The notes: generated by a model not told the origin, from the sequence alone. DNA of 64,000 nt from Prevotella sp. oral taxon 376 (GCF_003043945.1 NZ_PYXG01000001.1:434001-498000); one strand, 5' to 3'; shown: positions 19,191 through 28,394, numbered from the stretch's first letter. A program made the numbers and translations.

Positions 19191-20534
19191 ATGAAGATAG
19201 TCATTGCGGGCGCGCACGCCATCGGGCGCCATCTGGCACGCCTCCTCTCACGCAACAAGGAAGATATCACGCTGATAGACGAAGACCCGGAACGCCTCGC
19301 GCGAATAGGCTCAGACTACGACCTCCTCACCATGGAGGCCGCTCCCAACAGCGTGAAAACCCTCAAGAACGCGAATGTAGATGACGCAGACCTGTTCATC
19401 GCGGTAACCCTCGACCAGAGCCGCAACCTCAACTGCTGCATCTTAGCCAAGGCGTTGGGCGCAAGGAAGACGGTGGCCAAAATCGACAGCGACGAGCTCT
19501 CGGAGACCGGCATGCAGGAGTTTTTCGCCAAATTGGGCGTCGATTCGCTCATCTATCCTGAGGCCTTGGCCGCCAAGGAGATAAACAACGGCCTGAAGAT
19601 GTCGTGGGTCCGCCAGCGCTGGGATGTCCACGACGGCGCCCTGATCATGTTGGGCGTCAAGCTCAGGGAGACCTGCGAAATCCTGAATCAGCCCCTCAAG
19701 GACCTCTGCGGCCCCGAAGACCCCTATCATGTGGTGGCCATCAAGCGAGGCAGAGAGACCATTATCCCCGGTGGAAACGATGAACTGAAGCTCTATGACT
19801 TGGCTTATTTCATGACGACAAAGCAATATATCCCCTATATTCGCAAGATTTCGGGCAAGGAACACTATGTTGATGTAAAGAATGTGATGATTATGGGCGG
19901 CGGAAACACTACCGTGCGGACGGTGGACACGATGCCCGAATACATGGACGCGAAGATCATCGAACTCAGCCTGGAGCGCTGCGAACAGCTCAACGAACTG
20001 CTCGAAGGCGACAAGACGCTCGTCATCAACGGAGACGGGCGCGATGTCGGCCTACTCAACGAAGAAGGAATCAAGAACACGCAGGCCTTTGTGGCCCTAA
20101 CCGGTAATGCCGAGACCAACATCCTCGCATGCCTCACAGCCAAGCGAATGGGGGTGAGGAAGACCGTGGCCATGGTCGATAACCTCAACTATATGAGCAT
20201 GGCAGAGAGCCTAGATATCGGTACGATCATCAACAAACGCATCATCGCGGCGGGCAAGATCTATCAGATGATGCTTGATGCAGACGTCATGAACGTAACT
20301 TTCCTTACCAATGCCGATGCCGATGTGGCAGAGTTCATCCCCAAGGAAGGCTGCAAGATCACCCGAAAAGTGGTAAAGGATCTCGGCTTGCCACCAGGAG
20401 TAACCATCGGTGGACTGGTGAGAAACGGAGAGGGAATGCTCGTTTCGGGTAACACGCAGATACAGGCCGGCGACTCGGTGATGGTATTCTGCAGCGACAT
20501 TAACATCAAGAGGGTAGAGAAACTATTTATATGA
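19191..20534 (+). CDS. trkA: Trk potassium uptake system regulatory protein TrkA
   Basis: 447 aa with two RCK modules in tandem. Each has a Rossmann NAD-binding half (GAHAIGRHLARLL at about residues 6-18; MIMGGGNTTVRTVDTM near 228-243) and a C-terminal TrkA-C half. This is the full-length two-repeat TrkA. It is a cytoplasmic ring that binds nucleotides and gates the TrkH channel. Its stop overlaps the TrkH start by 4 bp (ATGA), so the two are translationally coupled and should form one complex. Confidence 0.93.
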   Translation: MKIVIAGAHAIGRHLARLLSRNKEDITLIDEDPERLARIGSDYDLLTMEAAPNSVKTLKNANVDDADLFIAVTLDQSRNLNCCILAKALGARKTVAKIDSDELSETGMQEFFAKLGVDSLIYPEALAAKEINNGLKMSWVRQRWDVHDGALIMLGVKLRETCEILNQPLKDLCGPEDPYHVVAIKRGRETIIPGGNDELKLYDLAYFMTTKQYIPYIRKISGKEHYVDVKNVMIMGGGNTTVRTVDTMPEYMDAKIIELSLERCEQLNELLEGDKTLVINGDGRDVGLLNEEGIKNTQAFVALTGNAETNILACLTAKRMGVRKTVAMVDNLNYMSMAESLDIGTIINKRIIAAGKIYQMMLDADVMNVTFLTNADADVAEFIPKEGCKITRKVVKDLGLPPGVTIGGLVRNGEGMLVSGNTQIQAGDSVMVFCSDINIKRVEKLFI

Positions 20535-21988
20535 TCAATTGGAAAATCATCTACAAGGTACTCGGCTCGCTGCTGTTCATCGAAGCCCTGCTGCTGTTCT
20601 GTTGCTCGCTGATGGCCTTCTTCTATGAGGAAGACGACTTTCTAGCGTTTGCGATATCGCTCGTGGTAACGGTGTTCTTCGGTTTCATGCTCCGACTGGT
20701 GGGCAGGGAGGCCGACAACAACCTGTCGCGCAGGGAGGCTTATCTTGTTGTTACACTCTCTTGGATCATCTTCAGCCTCTTCGGGACGCTGCCTTTCCTG
20801 ATCAGCGGATATATCTCCGACTTCACGGATGCTTACTTCGAGACCATGTCGGGGTTCACTACCACAGGGGCAACGATCCTCGACGACGTGGAGATCCTGC
20901 CTCACGGATTGCTCTTCTGGCGGTCGCTGACCCAGTGGATAGGTGGCCTAGGTATCGTTTTCTTTACCATCGCGTTGCTCCCTTCGATGGTGGGAGGATC
21001 GGTAAAGGTATTCGCCGCCGAAGCTACAGGTCCCATTAAGTCGAAGCTGCACCCACGTCTTTCTGTCAGCGCAAAGTGGATTTGGTTGGTCTATCTAGTG
21101 CTTACAATAGCGTGTGCAGGGAGCTATATACTCTTCGGAATGGACTGGTTTGACGGCATCAACTATGCCATGACAAGCACGGCAACGGGCGGTTTCTCTA
21201 CTCACAACAGCAGTACGGAGTTCTTCAACTCGCCCGCATTGGAGTACATTTGCACCCTTTTCTGCTTTCTCTCTGGCATTAACTTCATGCTGCTCTACTT
21301 CTCCGTAACCAAACTGAAGATAGGAAGCCTCTTCAAAAACCCCGAATTCAAGTTCTATCTCTTGTGCATAGCAGGCTTCACAGCCTTTATCATGGCAGAA
21401 CTCATCATTCGCAAGGACTACGATATGGAACATGCGTTCCGTAGCGGAGTGTTCCAAGTGGTCTCGTTCATCACCACTACCGGGCTCTTCAACGACGACG
21501 CGGGCCGATGGCCTCATGTAACTTGGGTGATCCTGGCCGCCTGCATGTTCTTTGGCGGCTGCTCCGGGTCCACGGCCGGAGGTCTCAAGGCCGTGAGAGG
21601 GGTGATGCTCCTGAAGACCGTAAAGAACGAATTCCGACAGATGCTGCACCCCAACGCCGTGTTGCCGATGAAGATCAACGGCACGAATGTTTCCCAGCAG
21701 AAACGAGTAACGCTACTTGCCTACCTGACAAGCTACCTTGCGCTGTTCCTTGTGATTTCGTTTACGATGATTGCCGTGGGCATTGACAACACCAATGCCA
21801 TAACGATTACGCTGAGTTGCCTCGGTAATGTGGGACCCACACTCGGTCTGGAGATAGGCCCGACGATGTCGTGGAGCATGCTGCCTGCCGCCGCCAAGTG
21901 GATGTGCTCCGCCATGATGCTCATCGGAAGGTTGGAAATCTTCACCGTGCTCGTCATCTTCACGCCACAGTTCTGGAACAAGAATTAA
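20531..21988 (+). CDS. trkH: Trk potassium uptake system membrane protein TrkH
   Basis: 485 aa integral membrane protein with the four-fold membrane-pore-membrane layout of the TrkH/KtrB family. The four selectivity-filter loops are visible: SGFTTTGATIL, STATGGFSTHN, FITTTGLFNDD and CLGNVGPTLG. It imports K+ across the cytoplasmic membrane and is controlled by TrkA, encoded immediately upstream with a 4-bp overlap. manA starts 20 bp downstream. Confidence 0.95.
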   Translation: MINWKIIYKVLGSLLFIEALLLFCCSLMAFFYEEDDFLAFAISLVVTVFFGFMLRLVGREADNNLSRREAYLVVTLSWIIFSLFGTLPFLISGYISDFTDAYFETMSGFTTTGATILDDVEILPHGLLFWRSLTQWIGGLGIVFFTIALLPSMVGGSVKVFAAEATGPIKSKLHPRLSVSAKWIWLVYLVLTIACAGSYILFGMDWFDGINYAMTSTATGGFSTHNSSTEFFNSPALEYICTLFCFLSGINFMLLYFSVTKLKIGSLFKNPEFKFYLLCIAGFTAFIMAELIIRKDYDMEHAFRSGVFQVVSFITTTGLFNDDAGRWPHVTWVILAACMFFGGCSGSTAGGLKAVRGVMLLKTVKNEFRQMLHPNAVLPMKINGTNVSQQKRVTLLAYLTSYLALFLVISFTMIAVGIDNTNAITITLSCLGNVGPTLGLEIGPTMSWSMLPAAAKWMCSAMMLIGRLEIFTVLVIFTPQFWNKN

Positions 21989-22008
21989 AATCACAAACAA
22001 CATACGAC

Positions 22009-22971
22009 ATGGAACCTATTAAATTCAAGGCTCTGCTGAAGCAGACAATCTGGGGCGGAGACAAGATCATCCCCTTCAAGCATCTCAACGAAAAGCTCGA
22101 CAATGTGGGAGAGAGTTGGGAGATCTCAGGCGTTAAGGACAACGAGACCATCGTCAGCAACGGCCGCTACGAGGGACGAAACCTCAACTCGGTGGTGAGG
22201 GAATTGAAGGGCGACCTTGTCGGTATAGAGAACTACAAGCGGTTCGGCGACGAGTTTCCCCTGCTCATCAAGTTCATCGACGCCCGCAGCGACCTCTCCA
22301 TACAGGTGCATCCCACCGACGAGATAGCCCGCAAACAGGGCAAGGAACGCGGCAAGACGGAGATGTGGTACATCATGGACTCCGACAAGGATGCCAAGCT
22401 CTACAGCGGGCTCAAGCAGCAAATCACCCCCGAACAGTACAAGACCATGGTGGAAAACGACACCATCTGCGACGCTCTCGCCCAGTATAAGGTCAAGGAA
22501 GGGGATGTATTCTTCCTCCCGGCAGGGCGCATCCACGCCATCGGCACAGGCTGCTTTCTCGCCGAGATACAGCAGACGAGCGATGTAACCTACCGCATCT
22601 ACGACTACAAACGCAAGGACAAGGACGGCAACTACCGCCAGCTGCACACCAAGGAGGCAGCCGAGTGCATCAACTACAAGGTGGAGAAAGACTACCGCAC
22701 GGAGTATCTTCCCGTCAAGAACCAAGGCGTAGCTCTCGTACAATGTCCCTACTTCACCACCTCGGTCTATGATCTCGACGAGCCGATGACCATCGACTAC
22801 AGCGAGCTCGACAGCTTCGTCATCCTCATCGGCATGAAAGGCGAGGGCCGAATCACCGACAACGAGGGCAACGAGACCACGCTCAATGAGGGAGAGACGC
22901 TGCTCCTGCCTGCCACGACGCGTACCGTCAAGGTGGAAGGCTGCATCAAGTTCCTCGAGACCTATGTATAA
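22009..22971 (+). CDS. manA: Class I mannose-6-phosphate isomerase
   Basis: 320 aa, the short Bacillus-like form. It interconverts mannose 6-phosphate and fructose 6-phosphate (EC 5.3.1.8) and is a zinc cupin enzyme. Visible metal and active-site motifs are QVHPTD starting at residue 99, KTEMWY around 116-121, and the later PAGRIHAIGTG and TYRIYDYKR. The ATG at 22009 is chosen because MEPIKFKALLKQTIWGG is the typical N-terminus. An upstream in-frame extension would run into trkH. A strong hairpin lies 10 bp after the stop. Confidence 0.93.
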   Translation: MEPIKFKALLKQTIWGGDKIIPFKHLNEKLDNVGESWEISGVKDNETIVSNGRYEGRNLNSVVRELKGDLVGIENYKRFGDEFPLLIKFIDARSDLSIQVHPTDEIARKQGKERGKTEMWYIMDSDKDAKLYSGLKQQITPEQYKTMVENDTICDALAQYKVKEGDVFFLPAGRIHAIGTGCFLAEIQQTSDVTYRIYDYKRKDKDGNYRQLHTKEAAECINYKVEKDYRTEYLPVKNQGVALVQCPYFTTSVYDLDEPMTIDYSELDSFVILIGMKGEGRITDNEGNETTLNEGETLLLPATTRTVKVEGCIKFLETYV

Positions 22972-22980
22972 TATAAGGTG

Positions 22981-23015
22981 CTGCCGCTCCCTTCCCTAAA
23001 GGGGCGGAGCGGCAG
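22981..23015 (+). terminator. Hairpin after manA
   Basis: Perfect 10-bp stem CTGCCGCTCC/GGAGCGGCAG with a 15-nt loop that itself holds CC/GG pairs. The following sequence has only a weak T run, so termination may be partial. Confidence 0.55.
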
Positions 23016-23052
23016 TTCGTTCAAAAACACGCCTCCATCTAAACGGAAAGAC

Positions 23053-23320
23053 ATGGTAAACCTGGAAATCAAAGACTTGACATTCCATTACAGGAAGTCG
23101 CATTACACCGTGTTCAAGGACTTTAACCTCACACTTTCTCCCGGCCACATCTACGGCCTGCTGGGGGCTAACGGCACACCCCGACTGGCGGGCGACAGGC
23201 TCGATAGACATACACAACGGGGATGACATCGACCAACTTCTGCTGGAGCCGGACCCTAAAAAGACGGAAGGCATCGACATCACCTGCTATTCCGTCAAGA
23301 GTCGGCGGCTGCTGAAATAG
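23053..23320 (+). pseudogene. ABC transporter ATPase remnant with large internal deletion
   Basis: Starts well at ATG 23053 with an ABC ATPase N-terminus (LEIKDLTFHYRK, LTLSPGHIYGLLGANGT) but breaks inside the Walker A motif. GANGT should continue GKST and instead reads PRLAGDR to a stop at 23226. In the next frame an acidic stretch (DIHNGDDIDQLLLEPDPKK) runs to a stop at 23318-23320 and could be the tail of the same gene. An intact ABC ATPase would need about 600 bp more, so the middle including the signature and Walker B is gone. The last 26 bp overlap the convergent DUF4435 gene. The assignment of the tail is uncertain. Confidence 0.7.
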
Positions 23321-24311
23321 CCTTTACGAAGGCCTCCACATCCCGCTGTATCTGCCGAAACTGGTCGGAGGCCATGCCTCCGGCGTTTTTCCTGAGCATG
23401 GCAGCCACATCCTCCAGACTGTTGGAGTAGCAGCTCAGCTCGTTGCAGCGCTGCGTGGTGTGCACGCTCTGCCTGTCTATCTCCGCTTCACGCTCTCTCA
23501 CGAGGCGGCCGCAGACATTCTCAAGCATGGGCACCACCACTTTGTCGAAGAGGTGATGGCCCTGTATATAGAGATAGGTGTTGTCAGCCGTAACGCCGAG
23601 CCTGCTCAAATCGTCCTTCACCTGCTGATAGCTCTGTCGCGCATTGGGGTTTTCGCGCTGCAGCCACTTGATTTTCTGTCCCACCTTATGCCGCAGCCGC
23701 TGCAGGATTTCGTCCGCCTGATGAAGCCTGAAGTTGCCTGTCTCAATGACGCGGAGGAAATCCGTAATCGTGAAGCGCCCGTAATTGGAGGTGCGATAAT
23801 ACCAGATATTCCACACGAAGAGTGGATAAATGGCCTGCGAATACTGACGCAGGAATTCCTCGAAGTCGAAGATGCGGTGGTCGTTGAGCGTTACCGCCAC
23901 GCAGACAGCATGCAGCGACGGCGCAAAACACTGCAGATTCTCGATGGCATAGGAGTAGGTATGGAACACATAGGGATTGGAAAGGACACTTCGCGAGGTG
24001 GGCGTGATTCCCTGAATGAGGTAATCGTAGTCGGCATCGACGCAGGCAATCATGTCGCGCCCTACCTTTCCTCCGAGAAACTCCATCAATACGGCTTTCT
24101 TGCCACGCTCCAGGCGCCTGCTGCGGGTGGGCAGCATGATCTGGAAATACAATTCGTCGGTCTCGAACTTATCCAAGACCGTACGCCAGAAAAACACATC
24201 GTCGTAGCTCTCCACATAGGCAATGATCCTGTGGCGGGCATTCTTTGAGCTCAGCCTGTTGGCCGCCTCGAAGTATTGCGACGACAACCCCTCCCTCAAC
24301 CGCTTGCTCAT
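23295..24311 (-). CDS. DUF4435 (TOPRIM-like) protein, AriB-like partner of an AAA ATPase
   Basis: 338 aa. The N-terminal third looks like the TOPRIM-type fold of DUF4435. AYVESYDDVFFWR gives a conserved acid at Glu34, and ACVDADYDYL gives Asp92 and Asp94 in a DxD pattern, the expected metal-binding residues. The C-terminal half is mostly helical and not assigned. Its start overlaps the stop of the ATPase gene by 4 bp, so the two are coupled. In PARIS anti-phage systems an ATPase (AriA) holds a DUF4435 effector (AriB) that becomes a toxic nuclease on infection. The pairing, order and acidic residues fit that model. Function as defence is inference. Confidence 0.75.
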   Translation of the reverse strand: MSKRLREGLSSQYFEAANRLSSKNARHRIIAYVESYDDVFFWRTVLDKFETDELYFQIMLPTRSRRLERGKKAVLMEFLGGKVGRDMIACVDADYDYLIQGITPTSRSVLSNPYVFHTYSYAIENLQCFAPSLHAVCVAVTLNDHRIFDFEEFLRQYSQAIYPLFVWNIWYYRTSNYGRFTITDFLRVIETGNFRLHQADEILQRLRHKVGQKIKWLQRENPNARQSYQQVKDDLSRLGVTADNTYLYIQGHHLFDKVVVPMLENVCGRLVREREAEIDRQSVHTTQRCNELSCYSNSLEDVAAMLRKNAGGMASDQFRQIQRDVEAFVKAISAAADS

Positions 24312-25129
24312 GGTTCCACCGTAATATCCGATACCTCGGTTACCTTGTCCATCCAGCCGTTCATGATGACGGCCGGGCTATGGGTGGTAAGGATGATCTG
24401 TATGTTGGGATTGAGTTCCAGGATGAGCTCAATGAGCTGCTGCTGCCAGTCGATGTGCAGGCTCACCTCGGGCTCATCCATAAAGAGCACATAGTTCTGG
24501 CTGTCTTCCACGAGCACCGTGAGCAGTATGGCCAGAATCTGCTTCTCACCGCTGGAGAGCTGATAGGGCACGAGCGTCTCTCCGATTTGCGAGAAACGGA
24601 TTTCGTTTTCACTGCGCACGATCTTTTTCCCCGTATCGGCAAAGAGCTTGTCTATAATGTCCTGAAACTTCTTCTTCGGCTCACTGATGCGCTGCGCCTC
24701 GGCAGCCGCTTCGGCTCCACCGGCCTGCAGCGTCTGGATGATACGGTTTCCGATGTTCACCTGATAGTCCAGATACTTTCGCTGAAGTTGGAAAAGCTGC
24801 CAGTCGAGCTCCGTGGCAAGGCTCAAGTCCATCTTCGTTACCATGTCGGAATTTATCAGCGGACGGTCGAAAGAGCGTATGATGTCGTAGCGGATCCACT
24901 TCGCGTCCGCAGGACTGACCTTCAGCCGCACACCCTTGATCATGTGGCTGGGAAACTCGCCACCGGCAGAAAGCCCCTTCACCACCTTGTTCAGGATGGT
25001 GCTCTTGCCCACTCCGTTCACCCCGCTGAGGATGTTTACCCTGCGGTCAAGGTCCCATACGATGTGCTTCACCCCGCTCCAGAGCGACTCTATCTCAATT
25101 TGCTCAATGTAATCTGCGTATTTCTGCAT
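24308..25129 (-). CDS. AAA/ABC-type ATPase paired with DUF4435 (AriA-like)
   Basis: 273 aa from the ATG at 25129 (MQKYADYIEQ). All ATPase motifs are present: Walker A GVNGVGKST at 36-44, ABC-type signature LSSGEKQ at 191-197, Walker B VLFMDEP at 214-220 and switch His250 in TTHSP. A charged region of about 150 residues sits between Walker A and the signature, where SMC/RecF/OLD-like proteins place a coiled coil. This is the AAA_15/AAA_21 type found with TOPRIM or DUF4435 partners. A TATATTTG box is placed for this start, and a longer upstream frame would run through it. It is shorter than the AriA I recall from PARIS, so it may be a compact relative. Confidence 0.82.
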   Translation of the reverse strand: MQKYADYIEQIEIESLWSGVKHIVWDLDRRVNILSGVNGVGKSTILNKVVKGLSAGGEFPSHMIKGVRLKVSPADAKWIRYDIIRSFDRPLINSDMVTKMDLSLATELDWQLFQLQRKYLDYQVNIGNRIIQTLQAGGAEAAAEAQRISEPKKKFQDIIDKLFADTGKKIVRSENEIRFSQIGETLVPYQLSSGEKQILAILLTVLVEDSQNYVLFMDEPEVSLHIDWQQQLIELILELNPNIQIILTTHSPAVIMNGWMDKVTEVSDITVEP

Positions 25130-25154
25130 GATGATATACCGATTTAATCTATCG

Positions 25155-25162
25155 CAAATATA
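25155..25162 (-). promoter_or_regulatory. -7 box of the AriA/AriB-like operon
   Basis: TATATTTG on the minus strand, 25 bp before the ATPase ATG. No clear -33 box. Confidence 0.55.
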
Positions 25163-25327
25163 ATGATTTTTTCCGACACTCGCACACTTTCCGTCCCGAA
25201 ATTGCGATTTCGCCGATCCAAACATGCCAACCCTGGCGACAAAGAGAACGGCGACCCAGCCACGGGGAAACGACCGCAAGGCGAGAAGTGTCTGCCTTTC
25301 CTGCTTTCAGGAAGCGGTCAGAAGGCT

Positions 25328-25393
25328 GACAAAATCGGCGATTTCGTCGCACAATCTCGGCGATTTCGTCGGACGATTTCGCCGAGATTGTCC
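25328..25393. repeat. 66-bp triple-palindrome element, class A, copy 2
   Basis: Units at 25328-25349, 25350-25371 and 25372-25393, each 22 bp with the CAAAATCGGCGATTTCG type of core. The conserved one-sided flank lies to the left (about 25308-25327), so this copy points opposite to copies 3 and 4. Confidence 0.88.
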
Positions 25394-25490
25394 CACAGAA
25401 TGCCAATGCCGTGAGCATCAGCTGCCGCAAGCCCTTGCGTATTACGAATTTATTGCGTAACTTTACACACGCAAAAACAAATACCGGAAG

Positions 25491-26060
25491 ATGGACATAG
25501 AAAACGCACGAGCCACACAAGCCCGCGACATAGCCCGCCTCATCATGGAGGCGATGAACCATGAGTGTTGCCAATACTTTGCCGGCGAGCGGCATACCCT
25601 GCAGGATTTTGAGGACCTGATGACACGACTGGTGGAACGGGACGACAGCCAATACAGCTACCGCAACACCCTCGTGGCCGTCAACGAACGGCAGAAGGTG
25701 ATTGGCATCTGCGTGGCCTACGACGGCAGAGACCTCCACCGATTGCGCAAGGCATTCGTGGCAGGAGCCTTGGAAGCCTTCGATCGCGACTTCTCTGACA
25801 TGGACGACGAGACCCAAGAGGGAGAGTTCTACATCGACAGCCTGGCTGTCAGCGAGGCCTTTCGCCACCGGAGCATCGCCACCCAACTGCTCAAGGCCAC
25901 CGTGGAGAAGGCTCGCAAGAGGGGCGCTGAGGCCGTGGGGCTGCTCGTGGATCAAGGAAACCCGAAGGCGGAAGCCCTCTATCAGCGCATAGGATTTATT
26001 TATCAGAACGATGCCTCATGGGGCGGACACCCCATGCGACACCTGCAAATCAAACTTTGA
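25491..26060 (+). CDS. GNAT-family N-acetyltransferase
   Basis: 189 aa. The GNAT core has the beta4 strand EFYIDSLAV at 112-120 and an acetyl-CoA loop with R125-H-R-S-I-A130 in place of the usual RxxGxG/A. NPKAEALYQRIGF at 157-169 is the typical C-terminal helix. It should transfer an acetyl group from acetyl-CoA to an amine, but the substrate is unknown. The next gene starts 2 bp after its stop. A weak promoter-like TAACTTTA lies just upstream. Confidence 0.85.
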   Translation: MDIENARATQARDIARLIMEAMNHECCQYFAGERHTLQDFEDLMTRLVERDDSQYSYRNTLVAVNERQKVIGICVAYDGRDLHRLRKAFVAGALEAFDRDFSDMDDETQEGEFYIDSLAVSEAFRHRSIATQLLKATVEKARKRGAEAVGLLVDQGNPKAEALYQRIGFIYQNDASWGGHPMRHLQIKL

Positions 26061-26062
26061 AG

Positions 26063-26884
26063 ATGCAAAACGAAGAGAGAAAAGGATGCCTGAGCGGTAT
26101 CATACCTACACTCGGCTACCTCTGCATGCTAGGTATAACGCTCCTCATAGGAATTTGGTGGAAGGACGACTTCATCGCCATGCTCATCACGGGGCTCTTC
26201 TTCTGGATATGGATACCGCTAGGGGTCGGAGCCGTCATCACCTTTGGACTGTCGATGAGCCTCAAGACGCGGCATCACAAAATATTGCTCGGACTGGGAA
26301 TCTTCAACCTTCTCTTCCTTGCTGCCTACTTCTTGTATAAATCGCCACAGCAAGACTGCTCTGCCGACATCATGGCCGAGCACTACGAACGCACCAAGCA
26401 GGGTTTGCGGGAGCTAGAAGACTATGCACGCGAGGCACTCGACACGGGAGCCTACATCCATCTGGAGTTCGATGGGAAACATATCTCCATCTTCCATGTG
26501 AAGGCTCATAACGACTCCATCGGCTCCTCCAACTGGGATGCCGACCATCAGAAAGATTCTCTGCAAGCCGTGGTGGGACTCACAACCGACGAGCTGAACA
26601 GCCTGCGAAAGCGGTTATCCGACCTCGGATGTATCTCCGTTGAGCTGCAACAGGATGCTCCCGGCATCACCATCGGGTTTCGCCGAGTGGGATTAGGCAT
26701 GTACTTCTTCCGCCTTTACGACCATCCTCTGTCCACCCAGCAGTGGCAGTCGGCCATGGACGACGAGGCCCTCGTGCCCTACGATCACTACACGGTATTC
26801 GGATACGGGGCAGGAGCCATCGGCTCAACGACCTTCCCAGGAAAGGACGACTATCTGCAAAGAAAAGGGAAAGGACCTCGGTAG
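26063..26884 (+). CDS. Hypothetical membrane protein
   Basis: 273 aa from the ATG at 26063. Three hydrophobic segments occupy roughly residues 9-27, 33-58 and 69-92. A soluble C-terminal domain of about 170 residues follows, with a charged helix (EHYERTKQGLRELEDY) and mixed beta-like strands. I do not recognise the family. The start is taken as the ATG just after the acetyltransferase stop; an in-frame extension to 26018 would overlap that gene. The two are probably co-transcribed. Its stop codon lies inside the loop of a strong hairpin that may terminate transcription from both sides. Confidence 0.7.
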   Translation: MQNEERKGCLSGIIPTLGYLCMLGITLLIGIWWKDDFIAMLITGLFFWIWIPLGVGAVITFGLSMSLKTRHHKILLGLGIFNLLFLAAYFLYKSPQQDCSADIMAEHYERTKQGLRELEDYAREALDTGAYIHLEFDGKHISIFHVKAHNDSIGSSNWDADHQKDSLQAVVGLTTDELNSLRKRLSDLGCISVELQQDAPGITIGFRRVGLGMYFFRLYDHPLSTQQWQSAMDDEALVPYDHYTVFGYGAGAIGSTTFPGKDDYLQRKGKGPR

Positions 26885-26906
26885 CATTCGTCCGAAGTCC
26901 TTTCCC
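26867..26906. terminator. Bidirectional terminator between membrane protein and nhaD
   Basis: Perfect 10-bp stem GGGAAAGGAC (26867-26876) / GTCCTTTCCC (26897-26906) between convergent genes, with A-rich sequence on the left side. Confidence 0.6.
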
Positions 26907-26933
26907 CATAATTCTAATATTCCCTTTGGGGAT

Positions 26934-28295
26934 CTAGAGAGGCGTTACAATGAGGTAGGTGCGTATAACCCAATAGCTCAAAATGCCAGCTACATAACCC
27001 AAGAAGGCTATCCAACTGATGTGCTTCATATACCATCCGAAGGTGATTTTCTCAAGTCCCATAACCACAACACCCGCTGCCGACCCGATAATCAGTATCG
27101 AGCCTCCCACGCCGGCACAGTAAGCCAAGAGCTGCCAGAAGATTCCGTCGACGGCCATCTCTCCCATTTCGGCCACGGGATACATGCCCATGCAACCGGC
27201 CACAAGGGGCACATTGTCGACAATACTCGACAAGACGCCGATGATACCGGTAACAGCATAGTGGTTGCCGTTGAATGTCTCGTTGAGTCCTTGTCCCAAA
27301 GCGGTCAGCACGCCGACCTCCTCAAGACAGGCCACGGCCATCAGGATGCCGAGGAAGAAGAGTATCGTGGCCATGTCGATGCGACGAAGCAGGTTGGTTA
27401 CACGCCTTTGCGTGCCCTCTCGCTCCGTCCCCCGGCGCAATCGGCGATAGAACACTTCCGTAACCGTCCATAGCACCCCAAGCACCAACAGTATTCCCAC
27501 GAACGGAGGCAGGTGGGTGATGCTCTTGAAGACGGGCACGAACATCAGTCCGCCTACGCCCAGAAAGAATATCGCCTTGCGCTGCTTGCTCGTGAAATCA
27601 AGCACCTCATAGTCTGATTTCAGGTGCAGCTCCTCGCCCGTCTCAAGCTCTCCCTTGAGCATAAACTGAAGCACGAAAGCCGGAACCACCATCGAAACGA
27701 CGGAGGGAATGAGGATTTCGGAAATGACGCCGGCTGCCGTTATCACGCCCTTGTTCCACAGCATGATGGTGGTAACATCGCCGATAGGAGAAAAGGCACC
27801 GCCCGAATTGGCTGCGATAATCACCAGCGAGGCATAGATGATGCGGTCTTTATGCTCGTGGACAAGCTTGCGCAGAATCATGATCATCACGATACTGGTG
27901 GTGAGGTTGTCGAGAATGGCGCTGAGAATGAATGTCAAGCACGCTATCCTCCACAGCAGGCTGCGCTTGCTCTTGGTCTTCATCACATCGCGAACCCAGT
28001 TGAATCCGCCGTTCTGATCTACTATCTCAACGATCGTCATGGCACCCATCAGGAAGAAAAGGGTGGTCGATGTGCTCCCCAAATGATGCTCTATGATCGC
28101 CGAAACCTGGTTAAGCAACTCCTGACCGCTGAATCCCGTGATGTAACTTGACGGGTTGAGCATGAACAAAGTCCAGCAGAAAACAAACATCAAAAGGGCC
28201 ACGGCCGCCTTGTTCACCTTCGTAACGCTCTCCAATGCGATGAAAAGATAGCCTAACACGAATACCACTACAATTGCGATAGTTAAAGAACTCAT
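26934..28295 (-). CDS. nhaD: NhaD-type sodium:proton antiporter
   Basis: 453 aa with about 11-12 hydrophobic segments. The ion-transporter superfamily signatures are clear: SAILDNLTTSIVMIMIL and ANSGGAFSPIGDVTTIMLW in the first half, and LSSIVDNVPLVAG in the second half, placing conserved acids and polar residues in the membrane. NhaD exchanges Na+ or Li+ for H+ across the inner membrane. Length is normal. It is monocistronic, divergent from the next gene, and ends opposite a membrane protein with a shared terminator. Confidence 0.92.
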   Translation of the reverse strand: MSSLTIAIVVVFVLGYLFIALESVTKVNKAAVALLMFVFCWTLFMLNPSSYITGFSGQELLNQVSAIIEHHLGSTSTTLFFLMGAMTIVEIVDQNGGFNWVRDVMKTKSKRSLLWRIACLTFILSAILDNLTTSIVMIMILRKLVHEHKDRIIYASLVIIAANSGGAFSPIGDVTTIMLWNKGVITAAGVISEILIPSVVSMVVPAFVLQFMLKGELETGEELHLKSDYEVLDFTSKQRKAIFFLGVGGLMFVPVFKSITHLPPFVGILLVLGVLWTVTEVFYRRLRRGTEREGTQRRVTNLLRRIDMATILFFLGILMAVACLEEVGVLTALGQGLNETFNGNHYAVTGIIGVLSSIVDNVPLVAGCMGMYPVAEMGEMAVDGIFWQLLAYCAGVGGSILIIGSAAGVVVMGLEKITFGWYMKHISWIAFLGYVAGILSYWVIRTYLIVTPL

Positions 28296-28333
28296 AGATT
28301 TATAGTTGTTTGGTTGATTCTTATTTGTGTCTG

Positions 28334-28341
28334 CAAAGTTA
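28334..28341 (-). promoter_or_regulatory. -7 box of the nhaD promoter
   Basis: TAACTTTG on the minus strand, 38 bp before the nhaD ATG. Confidence 0.6.
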
Positions 28342-28394
28342 GCAAAAATCTCAAAATTTATGTCATCTTTCCTGTAAAATATAAATTAATTTTG

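Larger units (their letters stand above)
25130..25490. other. Divergent intergenic region ATPase/acetyltransferase
   Basis: 361 bp containing the ATPase promoter box and class A element copy 2. A lone degenerate unit-like stretch (GCGATTTCGCCGAT) is near 25204-25217. Confidence 0.7.

Noticed and set aside
25149..25955. Long minus-strand open frame through class A copy 2
   Set aside because: It runs through the palindromic repeat and antisense to the acetyltransferase; no protein character.
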